A stretch of 64,000 nt of DNA from CAYWRZ01 sp964460845 (GCA_964460845.1 CAYWRZ010000001.1:186001-250000), one strand, 5' to 3'. Shown: positions 36,256 to 45,580, counted from the stretch's first letter. Notes: generated from the letters alone by a model not told the origin. Program-made: numbers and translations.

Positions 36256-37371
36256 TTATTTTTTAGCAAAAACCCAGGCTTGCGGGAAATCGTTGCGCAG
36301 AGAAGCCGCTTTGCTTTCGGCCTCGGAAAGGCTGGAAGCAGAATAGGCGGCCACATAGATCAGTCCACCGTAAGTACCCAGGTTCATTCCATTTAACCCC
36401 CTCTCATTCAGGCGATTCACCATGCGCTCGGCGTTTACGGTTTCCTGATAACAGCCCACCACCACGTAAAACTCGCCCGAAACAGCAGGCGACACGGTAG
36501 ATTTGGGTGTCTCAGCTTGCGTATGCGGCTTAGCGGTCGGTTCGGGGGCGGATTTAGGTTTGGCCAACACCTCGGCCGATGCTGACGGCACTAATTCTTC
36601 TTCAAGTATCGGTGCTTCTTCTCCCACAGTATCTATAGGGGTCGGTAGATTTTCTTCTTCGAGCACGACTACGTCAGGCTCCGGTGTTTTAGCAGGAGCG
36701 GGTTCTGCTTTAGCTGTAGGGGTTGCTACCAATCCCAGCAGGCGTGACAGGTCTTCCTGCATAATATACGCGCCTATTCCACCGGCAATGACCAGAAGTA
36801 CGAGCGCCAGCCAAACTTTCCAACGTGTTTTTCTACGCAGCGGTGCTTCGGTGGATGTAGGTTTTACTTTGGCAGGTTCGGAAAAAGGTGCGGGTTCGGG
36901 AGCCGGTACAGGCTTTGGCGGTTCGGCTGTTTTTTCGGGATGAACAGGAGGAGGTTCAGGTGCCGCGCTGACAGGTTCAGGCGGAGGGGGCGTTACCGCA
37001 GGAGGCGGAGTAAGCGCAGCAGATAACGGTTGAGTGCTTGCCTCACCGGCTGTCGGATCGGATACGAACTCCAGCTTGTCTTCGGCTTCATTTCTCCGCA
37101 AACGACCGATACCGGGCCATATCACATCTCGACCCGACTGGAGCAGGGAAATAATCCCGGCTACAAATACTTCTAACTTCTTATCTGCCTCTTCGAGCGA
37201 AAGGTTTTCTTTTTGCGCCAAAAAAGAAGCTACGGTGCCGTCGTTAAACTTCAGATACTCGTTAAAAATAACCGGAGCTACGGGGCTGTCGTTCGACACA
37301 AAAGCGCCCAAACCGGGAACGATTACCGTCTTATGCTCCCGCAATAATTCATGAAGGTATTCGTGCTTCAT
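36256..37371 (-). CDS. HU-CCDC81-like / transmembrane / SPOR-domain protein
   Basis: 371 residues. The N-terminal 100 residues (MKHEYLHELLREHKTVIVPG) match the bacterial CCDC81-like HU domain rather than a DNA-bending HU. A Pro-rich linker spans about 115-180, a membrane helix about 187-207 (VWLALVLLVIAGGIGAYIM), a second Pro/Glu/Ala linker about 215-295, and a SPOR domain about 298-371 (GEFYVVVGCYQETVNAERMV). SPOR binds denuded peptidoglycan at division sites, so it may link cytoplasmic structures to the septum. The domain order is common in Bacteroidota. Confidence 0.88.
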   Translation of the reverse strand: MKHEYLHELLREHKTVIVPGLGAFVSNDSPVAPVIFNEYLKFNDGTVASFLAQKENLSLEEADKKLEVFVAGIISLLQSGRDVIWPGIGRLRRNEAEDKLEFVSDPTAGEASTQPLSAALTPPPAVTPPPPEPVSAAPEPPPVHPEKTAEPPKPVPAPEPAPFSEPAKVKPTSTEAPLRRKTRWKVWLALVLLVIAGGIGAYIMQEDLSRLLGLVATPTAKAEPAPAKTPEPDVVVLEEENLPTPIDTVGEEAPILEEELVPSASAEVLAKPKSAPEPTAKPHTQAETPKSTVSPAVSGEFYVVVGCYQETVNAERMVNRLNERGLNGMNLGTYGGLIYVAAYSASSLSEAESKAASLRNDFPQAWVFAKK

Positions 37372-37444
37372 CTGCCTGATTTTGTAGTCAAGTTAACGAA
37401 AATCGGCAGTTATCCGGAACTTTTTCCGGCAAATGCAAGGAAAA

Positions 37445-37463
37445 AAGCATCCATAAGATGCTT
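37445..37463 (-). terminator. rho-independent terminator of the 28-residue gene
   Basis: On the minus strand a perfect stem AAGCATC / GATGCTT with a 5-base loop ends in six T. It lies 21 bases past the small gene's stop codon, supporting a real transcript. A further hairpin CCGGAA-CTTT-TTCCGG is at 37414-37429. Confidence 0.8.
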
Positions 37464-37483
37464 AAAGGTTCACATTCATTCGT

Positions 37484-37570
37484 TTATCCGAAGAAGCGAA
37501 TCAGAAGGGCTGAGGCAATTGATACAAATGCCAGAACCAACCCTACATAAAGATTTGATCGGTCTTTCAT
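37484..37570 (-). CDS. 28-residue single-pass membrane peptide
   Basis: ATG at 37568-37570 and TAA at 37484-37486. The peptide opens MKDRSNLYVG and ends IRFFG, with a hydrophobic stretch of about 17 residues between basic or polar ends. This is the shape of small membrane regulators. It has a strong terminator directly after it, and the gene is alone in a 435-base gap. The family is not recognised. A preceding 26-codon frame (37575-37655) might be a leader but is weak. Confidence 0.55.
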   Translation of the reverse strand: MKDRSNLYVGLVLAFVSIASALLIRFFG

Positions 37571-37806
37571 GGCTTTAGGTTTTAATGATTAGACGCTTAT
37601 AATGGTCTGAGGTTTCCTCCGCATATCTTAAATATTTGTTAAAATCCTCTTTCATTATTAAACGGTTATGCTTCTCGAAAGTTATGCTCGCATACTAAAT
37701 GAACCTAACCGTTCACTCAGTCAAAAGGCAAAAAACAGGCCATATTATTATCCGGACGTTTTTTTATTTGTTCCGGTAATTGAAGAAAAAGAAGATCGGC
37801 TAAGCC

Positions 37807-38355
37807 TTACAAGGCTGACAGGCGGCGGAGCAGCACATAGTCGATAGCTATATGTGCCGCTATACAGGGCCAGATGCCAAACTGAATGAAAAAAATACCG
37901 ACGATAAGGATAAACGCCGTCATCAGGAGTCCATATACAAAAAGGCGACGGTCGAAAGGATTGAGGTACCCGTGCAGGGCCACAAAAAGCAAAGAAGTCC
38001 AAACCAGTCCGAGCAGGGGTTGCACTGCCGCTCTGAACAGAATTTCTTCTCCGACCCCGGCACAAACGGAGATATAAAGCATTTCTATCCGGTTTAAGCG
38101 CAATGAAGCTATCAGGGATCCATACCTCGTACGCACCGGACGCATAAATTCGCTAGCTATAAGTCGCCAGGCGCATTCTCCGGCCAGCGCACCGAAAGCT
38201 ATGCCCAGCAGCCAAAGGTAAAGTACCTCGGGCCATGCAGGAAAAGCTATGGGGAATTCGCCCTGACCGAAAAGCAGGTGAATGCCATACCCCAGTAGTG
38301 GAAAAGAAATAAGCGTAAAAAACGCCAGCCAAAGTATGGTTCGTTTTGCTTTCAA
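37807..38355 (-). CDS. CPBP intramembrane metalloprotease / glutamic endopeptidase family protein
   Basis: 182 residues with about five membrane helices. Family motifs are EEILFRA (motif 1, near residue 102), FVALHGYLNP (motif 2, near 126) and HIAIDY (motif 3, near 168). CPBP (Abi) proteins cut CAAX-like or other membrane substrates or give bacteriocin immunity. The substrate is unknown. It lies 50 bases downstream of the M28 gene on the same strand. Confidence 0.9.
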   Translation of the reverse strand: MKAKRTILWLAFFTLISFPLLGYGIHLLFGQGEFPIAFPAWPEVLYLWLLGIAFGALAGECAWRLIASEFMRPVRTRYGSLIASLRLNRIEMLYISVCAGVGEEILFRAAVQPLLGLVWTSLLFVALHGYLNPFDRRLFVYGLLMTAFILIVGIFFIQFGIWPCIAAHIAIDYVLLRRLSAL

Positions 38356-38405
38356 GATTTTGTGCTTACAGCCGACGAGGAATCACAAGCGACATCCGGA
38401 AACCT

Positions 38406-39803
38406 TCAGGGATTCGTTACAGGAAGACGATTATCTATCAGATAAACCACGGCGGCCATGGCTGCGGCACCCAGTTCCAGCTCGCGTTTGTTGACCGCTT
38501 CGAAGACATCGGTTTCGGCATGGTGGTAATCAAAATAACGTTGCGAATCGGGCACAAAGCCCAGCAGAAAGATGCCCGGAAATACCTTTTTAAGCGGCGA
38601 TATATCGACACCGGCATACCCTTTTTCAAAAATATGCAGCTCGTAAGCTTCAAGCACCTTTGCCCAGGAAAGAAACGTGGGGAACAAAGCATCCGGTGCA
38701 TCCATAGTAAAGCCGCGCGGGGCAAAGCCCCCGCGATCACTTTCGATAGCGGCTATGTGTGACTGTCCCGACTCACCGGCTTTTTCGGCGTACAGCTTAC
38801 CGCCACGATTTCCGTTTTCCTCATTCATGTATAATACGGCGCGCAAGGTGTGACGCGGACGAATGCCCAGCTTCTGAAAAATACGGAGCACCTCTATCGA
38901 TTGCACCACTCCGGCGCCGTCATCGTGCGCTCCTTCGCCCAAATCCCAACTGTCAAGGTGTGCGCCTACCACAATAATACGATCGGGATAATGAGTGCCG
39001 GTAAGTTCGCCTATCACGTTGTATGAAAGCACATCTTCGCCGGTATAACAGCCCAAATCGAGTGAAACTTTCACCGTTTGTCCCGACTGTAGCAAGTCGT
39101 GCAGCGCATCAGCCGAAAGGGTGCTCAACGCCACACCCGGAATGCGAGTCACGCTGTCGCGATAAACCAATGTGCCTGTATGCGGATGATCGTCGTGCAA
39201 ATGCGTTACGCTGCGTACCAGCACTGCTACCGCTCCATACCGTGCAGCCTGCACGGCGCCTTCCACGCGCTGATTCACGCAACCGCCATAAGCGCTGAAC
39301 GTATTGATAAAGGTCGGATCGATAGGTCGGTTAAAAAACACGATTTTACCTTCGAGGGTCTTCCCCGCTTTTTCAAGCTCTTCGAAATTTTGCACTTCTA
39401 CAACCTCTGCGCTAAGCACTCCTTCGGTGCCCACCGATCCACCCAAAGTCGTAATGCGTAAATCCTGTGTATGTTTAGACGCGCCCTTTCCGGGATCAAT
39501 CGTAACCCAGGCTTTTTCACGTTCACTTCTTACCCAAAGGGGTACTTTCACCTCTTGCAGCCACACCCTGTCAAAACCGTAACTTTCCATCACTTTTTTA
39601 CCCCATCTGACCGCCTCTTCGGCTTGGGGAGAACCGCTGAGCCGATGTCCGATCCGCTTGCAGAGGTAACGCAGGTTTTCATAACATTCGGCACGGGTAA
39701 GCGCAAAATCGTAGATCCGTCTTATCTGTACAGAATCGGTGGACTGAGCGAAGGCAGGAAAACCCGAAATCACCCACACAAAAAGGAATAACAGCTTTTT
39801 CAT
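38406..39803 (-). CDS. secreted M28-family peptidase (carboxypeptidase Q-like) with PA insert
   Basis: 465 residues with a signal peptide (about 1-19). The M28 core has metal-binding VGAHLDSWDLGEGAHDDGAG, catalytic MNEENGNRGG, metal Asp in ESDRGGF and a final His in DYHHAETD. A protease-associated (PA) domain lies between about 120 and 235. The arrangement matches carboxypeptidase Q/PGCP-like dipeptidases. Its ATG (39801-39803) interleaves with an ATG on the other strand. Confidence 0.92.
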   Translation of the reverse strand: MKKLLFLFVWVISGFPAFAQSTDSVQIRRIYDFALTRAECYENLRYLCKRIGHRLSGSPQAEEAVRWGKKVMESYGFDRVWLQEVKVPLWVRSEREKAWVTIDPGKGASKHTQDLRITTLGGSVGTEGVLSAEVVEVQNFEELEKAGKTLEGKIVFFNRPIDPTFINTFSAYGGCVNQRVEGAVQAARYGAVAVLVRSVTHLHDDHPHTGTLVYRDSVTRIPGVALSTLSADALHDLLQSGQTVKVSLDLGCYTGEDVLSYNVIGELTGTHYPDRIIVVGAHLDSWDLGEGAHDDGAGVVQSIEVLRIFQKLGIRPRHTLRAVLYMNEENGNRGGKLYAEKAGESGQSHIAAIESDRGGFAPRGFTMDAPDALFPTFLSWAKVLEAYELHIFEKGYAGVDISPLKKVFPGIFLLGFVPDSQRYFDYHHAETDVFEAVNKRELELGAAAMAAVVYLIDNRLPVTNP

Positions 39804-39816
39804 GTACTTTTACAGT

Positions 39817-40518
39817 GTGGTTAAAATTAGCGATTTAAAGCTTTCGTTTATCGGCTTGCTCCTTTGCCTAATCGGAGTTTTTCCTTTGCAGGCACAGTCT
39901 GTCGTTTCTCCTCACGCACCACTCACGGTAAAGGCAGCAGACGTGAAGCTGATGGAAGATTCATTATCCATGCATTTTGGCAAACGGAAAAAAATCCCCG
40001 AGCACCTGCGTAGCGAAGTATTGTATGCCCTCTCGTATTACCCCGAGCTGAAAAACGTACGCATTACTTTTCGTGAAAAAAAAATCGCTACTACAATGGA
40101 AGCGCGCCCTACTATTTGGTCGGCCGCTTTTCGCCGCCCGCACAAACGGCATTACCTGCTGATTGTAAACCGTGATTCGACAGGCACCAGTCCGCTGATA
40201 CAGGCATTTACCTTCAACGCCCGGGTAGGGCTGATAGGCCATGAGTTGGCGCATCTGCTTTATTATACCGATACACGAATGCGAAAGATAGTGCATTGTG
40301 CGCGTCGCTATAAACAGCCCGAATTTCGTTCGAATTTTGAAAAAATGACCGACAAGATTACGGTAGAGCGAGGACTTGGCTGGCAGCTTTACGACTTTTC
40401 TTCACAGGTACAAACTTCTTTGCAGATACCCGAAAGCTATAAAGCATTCAAGCGAAAATTTTACCTGACACCGCTTGAGATTTACGATCTGATGCGGGAT
40501 AACGGTTACCGCGAGTAA
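39817..40518 (+). CDS. secreted HELAH zincin-like protein of unknown function
   Basis: 233 residues from a GTG at 39817. The ATG at 39802 is in frame but would lie inside the start codon of the divergent M28 gene, and a TACTTTTA box occupies 39805-39812, so the GTG is more plausible. A signal peptide (SFIGLLLCLIGVFPLQAQS) precedes a domain carrying LIGHELAHLLYYTD, an HExxH-like zinc motif with a following basic patch. A third ligand is not obvious. It may be a zinc peptidase, but no known family was recognised. Confidence 0.7.
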   Translation: MVKISDLKLSFIGLLLCLIGVFPLQAQSVVSPHAPLTVKAADVKLMEDSLSMHFGKRKKIPEHLRSEVLYALSYYPELKNVRITFREKKIATTMEARPTIWSAAFRRPHKRHYLLIVNRDSTGTSPLIQAFTFNARVGLIGHELAHLLYYTDTRMRKIVHCARRYKQPEFRSNFEKMTDKITVERGLGWQLYDFSSQVQTSLQIPESYKAFKRKFYLTPLEIYDLMRDNGYRE

Positions 40519-40524
40519 ACCGAT

Positions 40525-41208
40525 TTACTCATACTCAAGCTTGTAGCCCACACCCTTCACCGTTTTAATCAGGTTTTCGCCCAGTTTTTCGCGCAACTTT
40601 TTGACGTGCACATCGATGGTACGGCTTTTCACACCGTCGCTTTGTCCCCAAATTTCAAGCTTGATCTCCTGGCGGGAAAACACACGCCTTGGATTTTTAA
40701 AGAGCAGTGAAAAAATTTCAAATTCTTTTCGAGGCAATTCTATTTCCTGACGGTCTTTGAGCACGAGGTATTTTTCATAATCAATTTTCACGTGCGGTGA
40801 AATGCCTTTCTCCTGTTCACTACGAGAAGAAGCGGGCAGAGAAAGTCTGCGAAAATACGCCTGTATCCTGGCCAACAGAAGCCTGTCGCCCAACGATCGG
40901 GGCAGGTAATCGTCGGCACCCGAGCCAAAAGCCATCAGTTGCACATAATTATCGGTACGGTCTGAAAGGAAAACGAAGTAGGTGCTGTTGAGGGTATTGA
41001 TCTTTCGAATCTGACGACAAAATTCAATGCCATCGGTATCGGGAAGATCGACTTCCGTAAAAATGAGATCAGGCTGACGAATCCGGGCCAATTCCATACC
41101 TTTGGCTGCCGATGAAGCCACCGAAACCCGATACCCGTATTTCTCCAACAACGCTTTCCTTTCGGGGAGGGGGTGATGATCCACTATCAGGATCCGAAAA
41201 TCCTTCAT
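40525..41208 (-). CDS. OmpR-type response regulator
   Basis: 227 residues. The receiver domain spans about 1-120, with phosphoacceptor Asp in LIFTEVDLPDTDG (the expected D replaced in context by E-V-D; the acceptor is the Asp near residue 55) and KINTLNSTYFV. The winged-helix DNA-binding domain spans about 130-225, ending VKGVGYKLEYE. No histidine kinase gene is adjacent, so the partner is unknown. It converges with the zincin gene; an inverted repeat GAGTAAA / TTTACTC (40513-40530) covers both stop codons. Confidence 0.9.
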   Translation of the reverse strand: MKDFRILIVDHHPLPERKALLEKYGYRVSVASSAAKGMELARIRQPDLIFTEVDLPDTDGIEFCRQIRKINTLNSTYFVFLSDRTDNYVQLMAFGSGADDYLPRSLGDRLLLARIQAYFRRLSLPASSRSEQEKGISPHVKIDYEKYLVLKDRQEIELPRKEFEIFSLLFKNPRRVFSRQEIKLEIWGQSDGVKSRTIDVHVKKLREKLGENLIKTVKGVGYKLEYE

Positions 41209-41291
41209 TTACACTAATTTTGGGTTAAAGTACTGGCTCTATCCCACCTGTCGATTAACGGAACATTAACATACGGTTAAACCCCAGATAC

Positions 41292-42197
41292 ATGCTAAAA
41301 AACAACCCTAAATCCTGGTTCAGCAACATCTTCCGCTTTCACCGAAGCGATACCTTAAGGGCGCTGCTTCCTGAAATGCTTTTTATGGCCATTTATACGG
41401 GTGTGCTCACCTATCTGTTGTGGACGTATTCTACCCGCGTAAGCTTTTTCAAAAATGCGATCAGCGTACACGCGCTCATCGGTTTCGTAATGGGTTTGTT
41501 CCTTGTATTCCGCACCAACACGGCTTACGATCGCTGGTGGGAAGGACGCAAGCAGTGGGGCGCACTGGTCAACACTTCGCGTAACCTGGCCATTAAGCTC
41601 AAAGCGCTCATCCCCGAAAGCCATCAGTCATATACCGAAGAAATGCGGGAACTGTTGGCGGCGTACCCTTATGCGGTAAAGCTACACTTGCGCGGATACC
41701 GTAATTTTCAGATAAATGATCTGAGCGAAAAGCTAAGGGCCGAAATAGAACACAAACGCCATATTCCGAATGCCATCGCAGCGGCATTGTACAAAAGGCT
41801 AAGTATCTGTCACCGCGAAAAAGCCATTTCGGGCGAAGAGCTTATTATACTCGACAATCAGGTGAGCCAGCTTACCGACATTATCGGGGCCTGTGAAAGG
41901 ATCAAAAGTTCGCCGATTCCCTTTTCGTACATCGTCTTTATGAAAAGGTTTATTTTTATTTACTGCATCACGCTGCCCATCGGTCTTATTCCCGATTTCG
42001 AATATTGGTCTGTACCCATTACGGTATTTATTTTCTACGTAATGGTAAGCCTTGAGATGCTGGCCGAAGAAATTGAAGATCCGTTTGGCACCGACAATAA
42101 TGATCTTCCGCTGGCTGAGCTGGCCTGGAAAATCAAATCGGACGTAAAAGAGCTGAGCAACGAGAAAGAAACGGCCGACAGCAGTCCCAACTTATAA
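41292..42197 (+). CDS. bestrophin-family chloride/anion channel
   Basis: 301 residues. The N-terminal helices with LPEMLFMAIYTGVL and the TNTAYDRWWEGRKQWGALVN block (the anion-filter/Arg-Trp region) identify bacterial bestrophins. C-terminal EIEDPFGTDNNDLPL is the conserved neck motif. It forms a pentameric channel in the inner membrane. It is convergent with the PiT gene. Confidence 0.93.
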   Translation: MLKNNPKSWFSNIFRFHRSDTLRALLPEMLFMAIYTGVLTYLLWTYSTRVSFFKNAISVHALIGFVMGLFLVFRTNTAYDRWWEGRKQWGALVNTSRNLAIKLKALIPESHQSYTEEMRELLAAYPYAVKLHLRGYRNFQINDLSEKLRAEIEHKRHIPNAIAAALYKRLSICHREKAISGEELIILDNQVSQLTDIIGACERIKSSPIPFSYIVFMKRFIFIYCITLPIGLIPDFEYWSVPITVFIFYVMVSLEMLAEEIEDPFGTDNNDLPLAELAWKIKSDVKELSNEKETADSSPNL

Positions 42198-42214
42198 GCG
42201 AAAACTGGGTTTTA

Positions 42215-43636
42215 TCAGATAATCTGCCTGAAGAACAGGAAGAGCAGCGCCGAAAGGAGCATAGTCACCGGTAAAGTCAGCACCCATGCCAGCAAGATAT
42301 TGCGTACGGTTTTACGTTGCAGGTTTTTGAGTCCGCTGCTGGCCACCATGCTTCCCGCAATACCCGAAGAAAGTACGTGCGTAGTGCTTACCGGTAAGCC
42401 CAAATAGGTGCTTAACCCGATGGTGCTGGCGGCTACCAGCTCGGCACTGGCACCCTGTGCGTAGGTCATGTGTGTTTTCCCGATTTTTTCACCTACGGTA
42501 ACCACAATACGTTTCCAACCTACCATTGTACCTATACCCAGCGAAAGCGAAATCATAACCAGCACCCAGGTAGGGGCGTAATCGGTAATTTCGCGCAGCC
42601 CTTTAAACTGCGATTTAAGGTGTTTTTTCTCGGTATCGTCGAGCTCGATAGCACCTGATTTTACAAGTCCGTCGGTTTTACGCGTCACATATAAAATATC
42701 GCTACGCAGGTGAAAACGGCTTTCGCGGGGAATCATTTCGACCGAAGACGCCGGCGCAATCAGTTGTTCTACCTCTTCGGTTTTGACTAAAATTTCCTGG
42801 TAAGTCTCACGGTCTTTTGCCGAAAGCGCTGCCGCATCCACCTCTTCGAGCATCAGGCGTATCTCTTTCACCTGTGGAAGATGGGCGCTGGGTACAGCCG
42901 ACTCGTTCAGCGCAAAATATACCGGCACTACACCGATAAGAATCAGCATCACCAGTCCTACCCCTTTTTGTCCGTCGTTAGAACCGTGGAAAAAGCTCAC
43001 CCCGGTACAAGTAAAAATAAGCATACCTCTTATCCAAAGCGGGGGGCGATCGCCCGGCTTGGGCGATTCGAAGGCTCTTTTATTCGTCACAAAACTGGTA
43101 AACACGTAAAGCAGCAGCATCGTCATACCAAAGCCGAAAAGCGGAGAAACGAGCAGCGACAAGCCTATATCGGAAGCTTTGCTCCAGTTCACTCCCGAGC
43201 CAAACTCGTTGCCGGGCAAGAGTGAAAACGCAAGTCCCACACCGAGAATGGATCCGATGAGGGTATGCGAGCTGGAAGCGGGAATCCCGAAATACCAGGT
43301 GCCGAAATTCCATACTATGGCACTAAGCACCAGGGCGAGCACCATCGCAATACTGTTGTAAGCGCTTTGTTCCAGCAGCATTTCGACCGGCAACAAATCG
43401 ACAATACCCATTGCTACCGCGATTCCCCCTGCAAATACCCCGAAAAAATTGAAGATTCCGGACCAAACTACGGCCACACCGGGTTTTAGCGTGTTGGTAT
43501 AAATAACCGTAGCGACCGCGTTGGCCGTATCATGAAAACCATTGATAAACTCGAACAGGCAAGCAAATACAATACAAATGATCAGCAGGACTAAAACCGA
43601 TGTACTCAGGTCAAACATCTCAGAAATTTTTGCCAA
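42215..43636 (-). CDS. PiT-family inorganic phosphate transporter
   Basis: 473 residues with about ten membrane helices. PiT signatures are NGFHDTANAVATVI near residue 34 and GLPVSTTHVLSSGIAGSM near 420. A cytoplasmic insert of about 90 residues (about 255-340) is longer than in E. coli PitA. The protein imports phosphate with protons or sodium. It is divergent from the NptA-like transporter starting at 43907. Confidence 0.95.
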   Translation of the reverse strand: MAKISEMFDLSTSVLVLLIICIVFACLFEFINGFHDTANAVATVIYTNTLKPGVAVVWSGIFNFFGVFAGGIAVAMGIVDLLPVEMLLEQSAYNSIAMVLALVLSAIVWNFGTWYFGIPASSSHTLIGSILGVGLAFSLLPGNEFGSGVNWSKASDIGLSLLVSPLFGFGMTMLLLYVFTSFVTNKRAFESPKPGDRPPLWIRGMLIFTCTGVSFFHGSNDGQKGVGLVMLILIGVVPVYFALNESAVPSAHLPQVKEIRLMLEEVDAAALSAKDRETYQEILVKTEEVEQLIAPASSVEMIPRESRFHLRSDILYVTRKTDGLVKSGAIELDDTEKKHLKSQFKGLREITDYAPTWVLVMISLSLGIGTMVGWKRIVVTVGEKIGKTHMTYAQGASAELVAASTIGLSTYLGLPVSTTHVLSSGIAGSMVASSGLKNLQRKTVRNILLAWVLTLPVTMLLSALLFLFFRQII

Positions 43637-43889
43637 ATATCGTAAACAGATACAGTCGGAAAGTCGTTCGGTAGATTTATATCTCGCCGGAAAAAGAATT
43701 TCTTAACATTATGATCACATTGGAATGCGTGAGCAAAAACAATAACATACTGTAATTCAGAAAGATAAACACTAAAAAGAGGCTCAGGCACCTGCCGTTT
43801 TTTTTTCGCTTACGTAAATTTAAAGTGAATACAGGGCTTTATTTAACATAAAATTAACCCTGAAAGGATCGGGAGAGCGGCCGACCCGG

Positions 43890-43897
43890 TAAATTTG
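43890..43897 (+). promoter_or_regulatory. -7 box of the NptA-like gene
   Basis: TAAATTTG, a full TAnnTTTG match, ends 9 bases before the ATG at 43907. The last three bases read as an in-frame TTG start. The 43637-43889 gap holds no other recognisable element. Confidence 0.55.
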
Positions 43898-43906
43898 CAT
43901 TTCCTC

Positions 43907-45580
43907 ATGATTTCGGGACTCACATATCTGCTGATCATTATTGGTGCGCTCGGGCTGTTTATGTACGGCATGCGCACCAGCAGCGAAGCCTTGCAAAAAG
44001 TGGCCGGAAGCCGTATGCGCGAGATATTGAACACGCTCACCTCGAACCGGGTGCGTGGTTTATTCACCGGACTTTTCACCACGATGATCATCCAGACCTC
44101 TACCGCTACCACCGTGATGATAGTGGGTTTTGTCAACGCAGGACTCGTTTCCTTACGTCAGGCTATTAGCCTGATCGCAGGCGCCAATATCGGTACAACT
44201 ATCAAAGCCTGGCTGTTTGCCTATTCGGCACAGAAGCTCAACATCGAATACGCCGGACTTATCGGTGTGGCCTTTGCTTTTCCGCTGCTGTTTATGCGCC
44301 GTACGGCGGCCCGTTCGGTAGCCGAATTTTTGGTAGGATTCGGGCTAATGCTTATCGGACTGGGCTTTATTCGCAGTGCCAGCGAAGATTTGGAACACAG
44401 CGAGTGGTTTATTGCTTTTATCGGTTCGCTAAGCGGTCTTGGATTTTTATCGGTGCTGCTGGCTTTGCTAACGGGCATGTTGCTCACCATGGTGGTACAG
44501 TCTTCCAGCCTTATGCTGGCTTTTACCCTTGTACTGAGCGAGCAGGGCATTATTCCTTTCGACATGGCAGTAGCTATGGTGCTGGGAGAAAATATCGGTA
44601 CCACCTTTACCGCCAACCTTGCCGCTATCGTGGCCAACCGCAATGCCAAACGGGCCGCGCTGGCACACACCCTTTTTAATTTGTGCGGAGTATTGCTCGC
44701 ACTGCCCTTTTTCCCTTATTTGGTCGAAGCGCTCAACTACGGCACCGCTGCTCTTTTTGATGCCGGATCGCCCAACGACACCACCGAAGCAAGACCTTTT
44801 GCACTGGCCTTACTGCATAGCGGTTTCAACGTAGGCACAGCGCTGCTTGTGATACCGCTGGCCGCTTATTTCGAAAAGCTTATCACCTGGCTGATACCCT
44901 ATACACAAAACGAACGAAGCGATTTTAGGCTACAGGTCATGTCGCAGGGATTTATACGCACACCCGAGCTTATGCGGGTAGAAGCGAATAAGGGAATAGA
45001 GAAATTGACCCGTCTTCACAAAGAGATGTTTGACTGTTGTGAAAAGCTGCTTACGCTTACCGAACCACAGGAATTTGCGGCGCAGCTTAAAAAAACGGAA
45101 GCACTCAAAAACCAATCGGATCACATCACGCTTTTGGTACGCGAGTATTACGGCCGCATTGCGGGAATGGACATCAGCACCGAGTCGTCGGTAGAAGTGC
45201 GTCGGCTAACGGAAACCGTGCAGGACATGGACGATCTTTCGCACGTGTTTTTTGAGATCGGCAAAGTAATGGAACAGAAATTCAGGGAAAAAATCTGGTT
45301 CAGCCCGGGACAACGGAATCATATCCGGAGCTTTTTCCCATTGCTCAGACAGGGATTGGAAAATATGGGCGAAAAGTTCAGTCAGGGACACACAAAATCC
45401 GACAAAACCGACCCTATCGATATCGCTGCGATGATAAAGAGGCTGAAACAAACCGGTATGCCGGGTCAGGAACACGAGGGGCAGGAATTACCCGCCAGAA
45501 GCGCGATGGTATATTCCACGCTGCTGAACTATTACGAAGAAGCGGGTGAATTTATTACGGCTGTTTTACATCGGCGCTAA
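43907..45580 (+). CDS. Na/Pi cotransporter (NptA/YjbB-like) with PhoU-like C-terminus
   Basis: 557 residues from ATG at 43907; the TTG at 43895 belongs to the promoter box. The membrane half contains two Na_Pi_cotrans repeats with QTSTATTVMIVGF and VQSSSLMLAFTL. A PhoU-like helical domain spans about 345-550. The protein probably exports or exchanges phosphate with sodium, in balance with the divergent PiT importer. Confidence 0.93.
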   Translation: MISGLTYLLIIIGALGLFMYGMRTSSEALQKVAGSRMREILNTLTSNRVRGLFTGLFTTMIIQTSTATTVMIVGFVNAGLVSLRQAISLIAGANIGTTIKAWLFAYSAQKLNIEYAGLIGVAFAFPLLFMRRTAARSVAEFLVGFGLMLIGLGFIRSASEDLEHSEWFIAFIGSLSGLGFLSVLLALLTGMLLTMVVQSSSLMLAFTLVLSEQGIIPFDMAVAMVLGENIGTTFTANLAAIVANRNAKRAALAHTLFNLCGVLLALPFFPYLVEALNYGTAALFDAGSPNDTTEARPFALALLHSGFNVGTALLVIPLAAYFEKLITWLIPYTQNERSDFRLQVMSQGFIRTPELMRVEANKGIEKLTRLHKEMFDCCEKLLTLTEPQEFAAQLKKTEALKNQSDHITLLVREYYGRIAGMDISTESSVEVRRLTETVQDMDDLSHVFFEIGKVMEQKFREKIWFSPGQRNHIRSFFPLLRQGLENMGEKFSQGHTKSDKTDPIDIAAMIKRLKQTGMPGQEHEGQELPARSAMVYSTLLNYYEEAGEFITAVLHRR

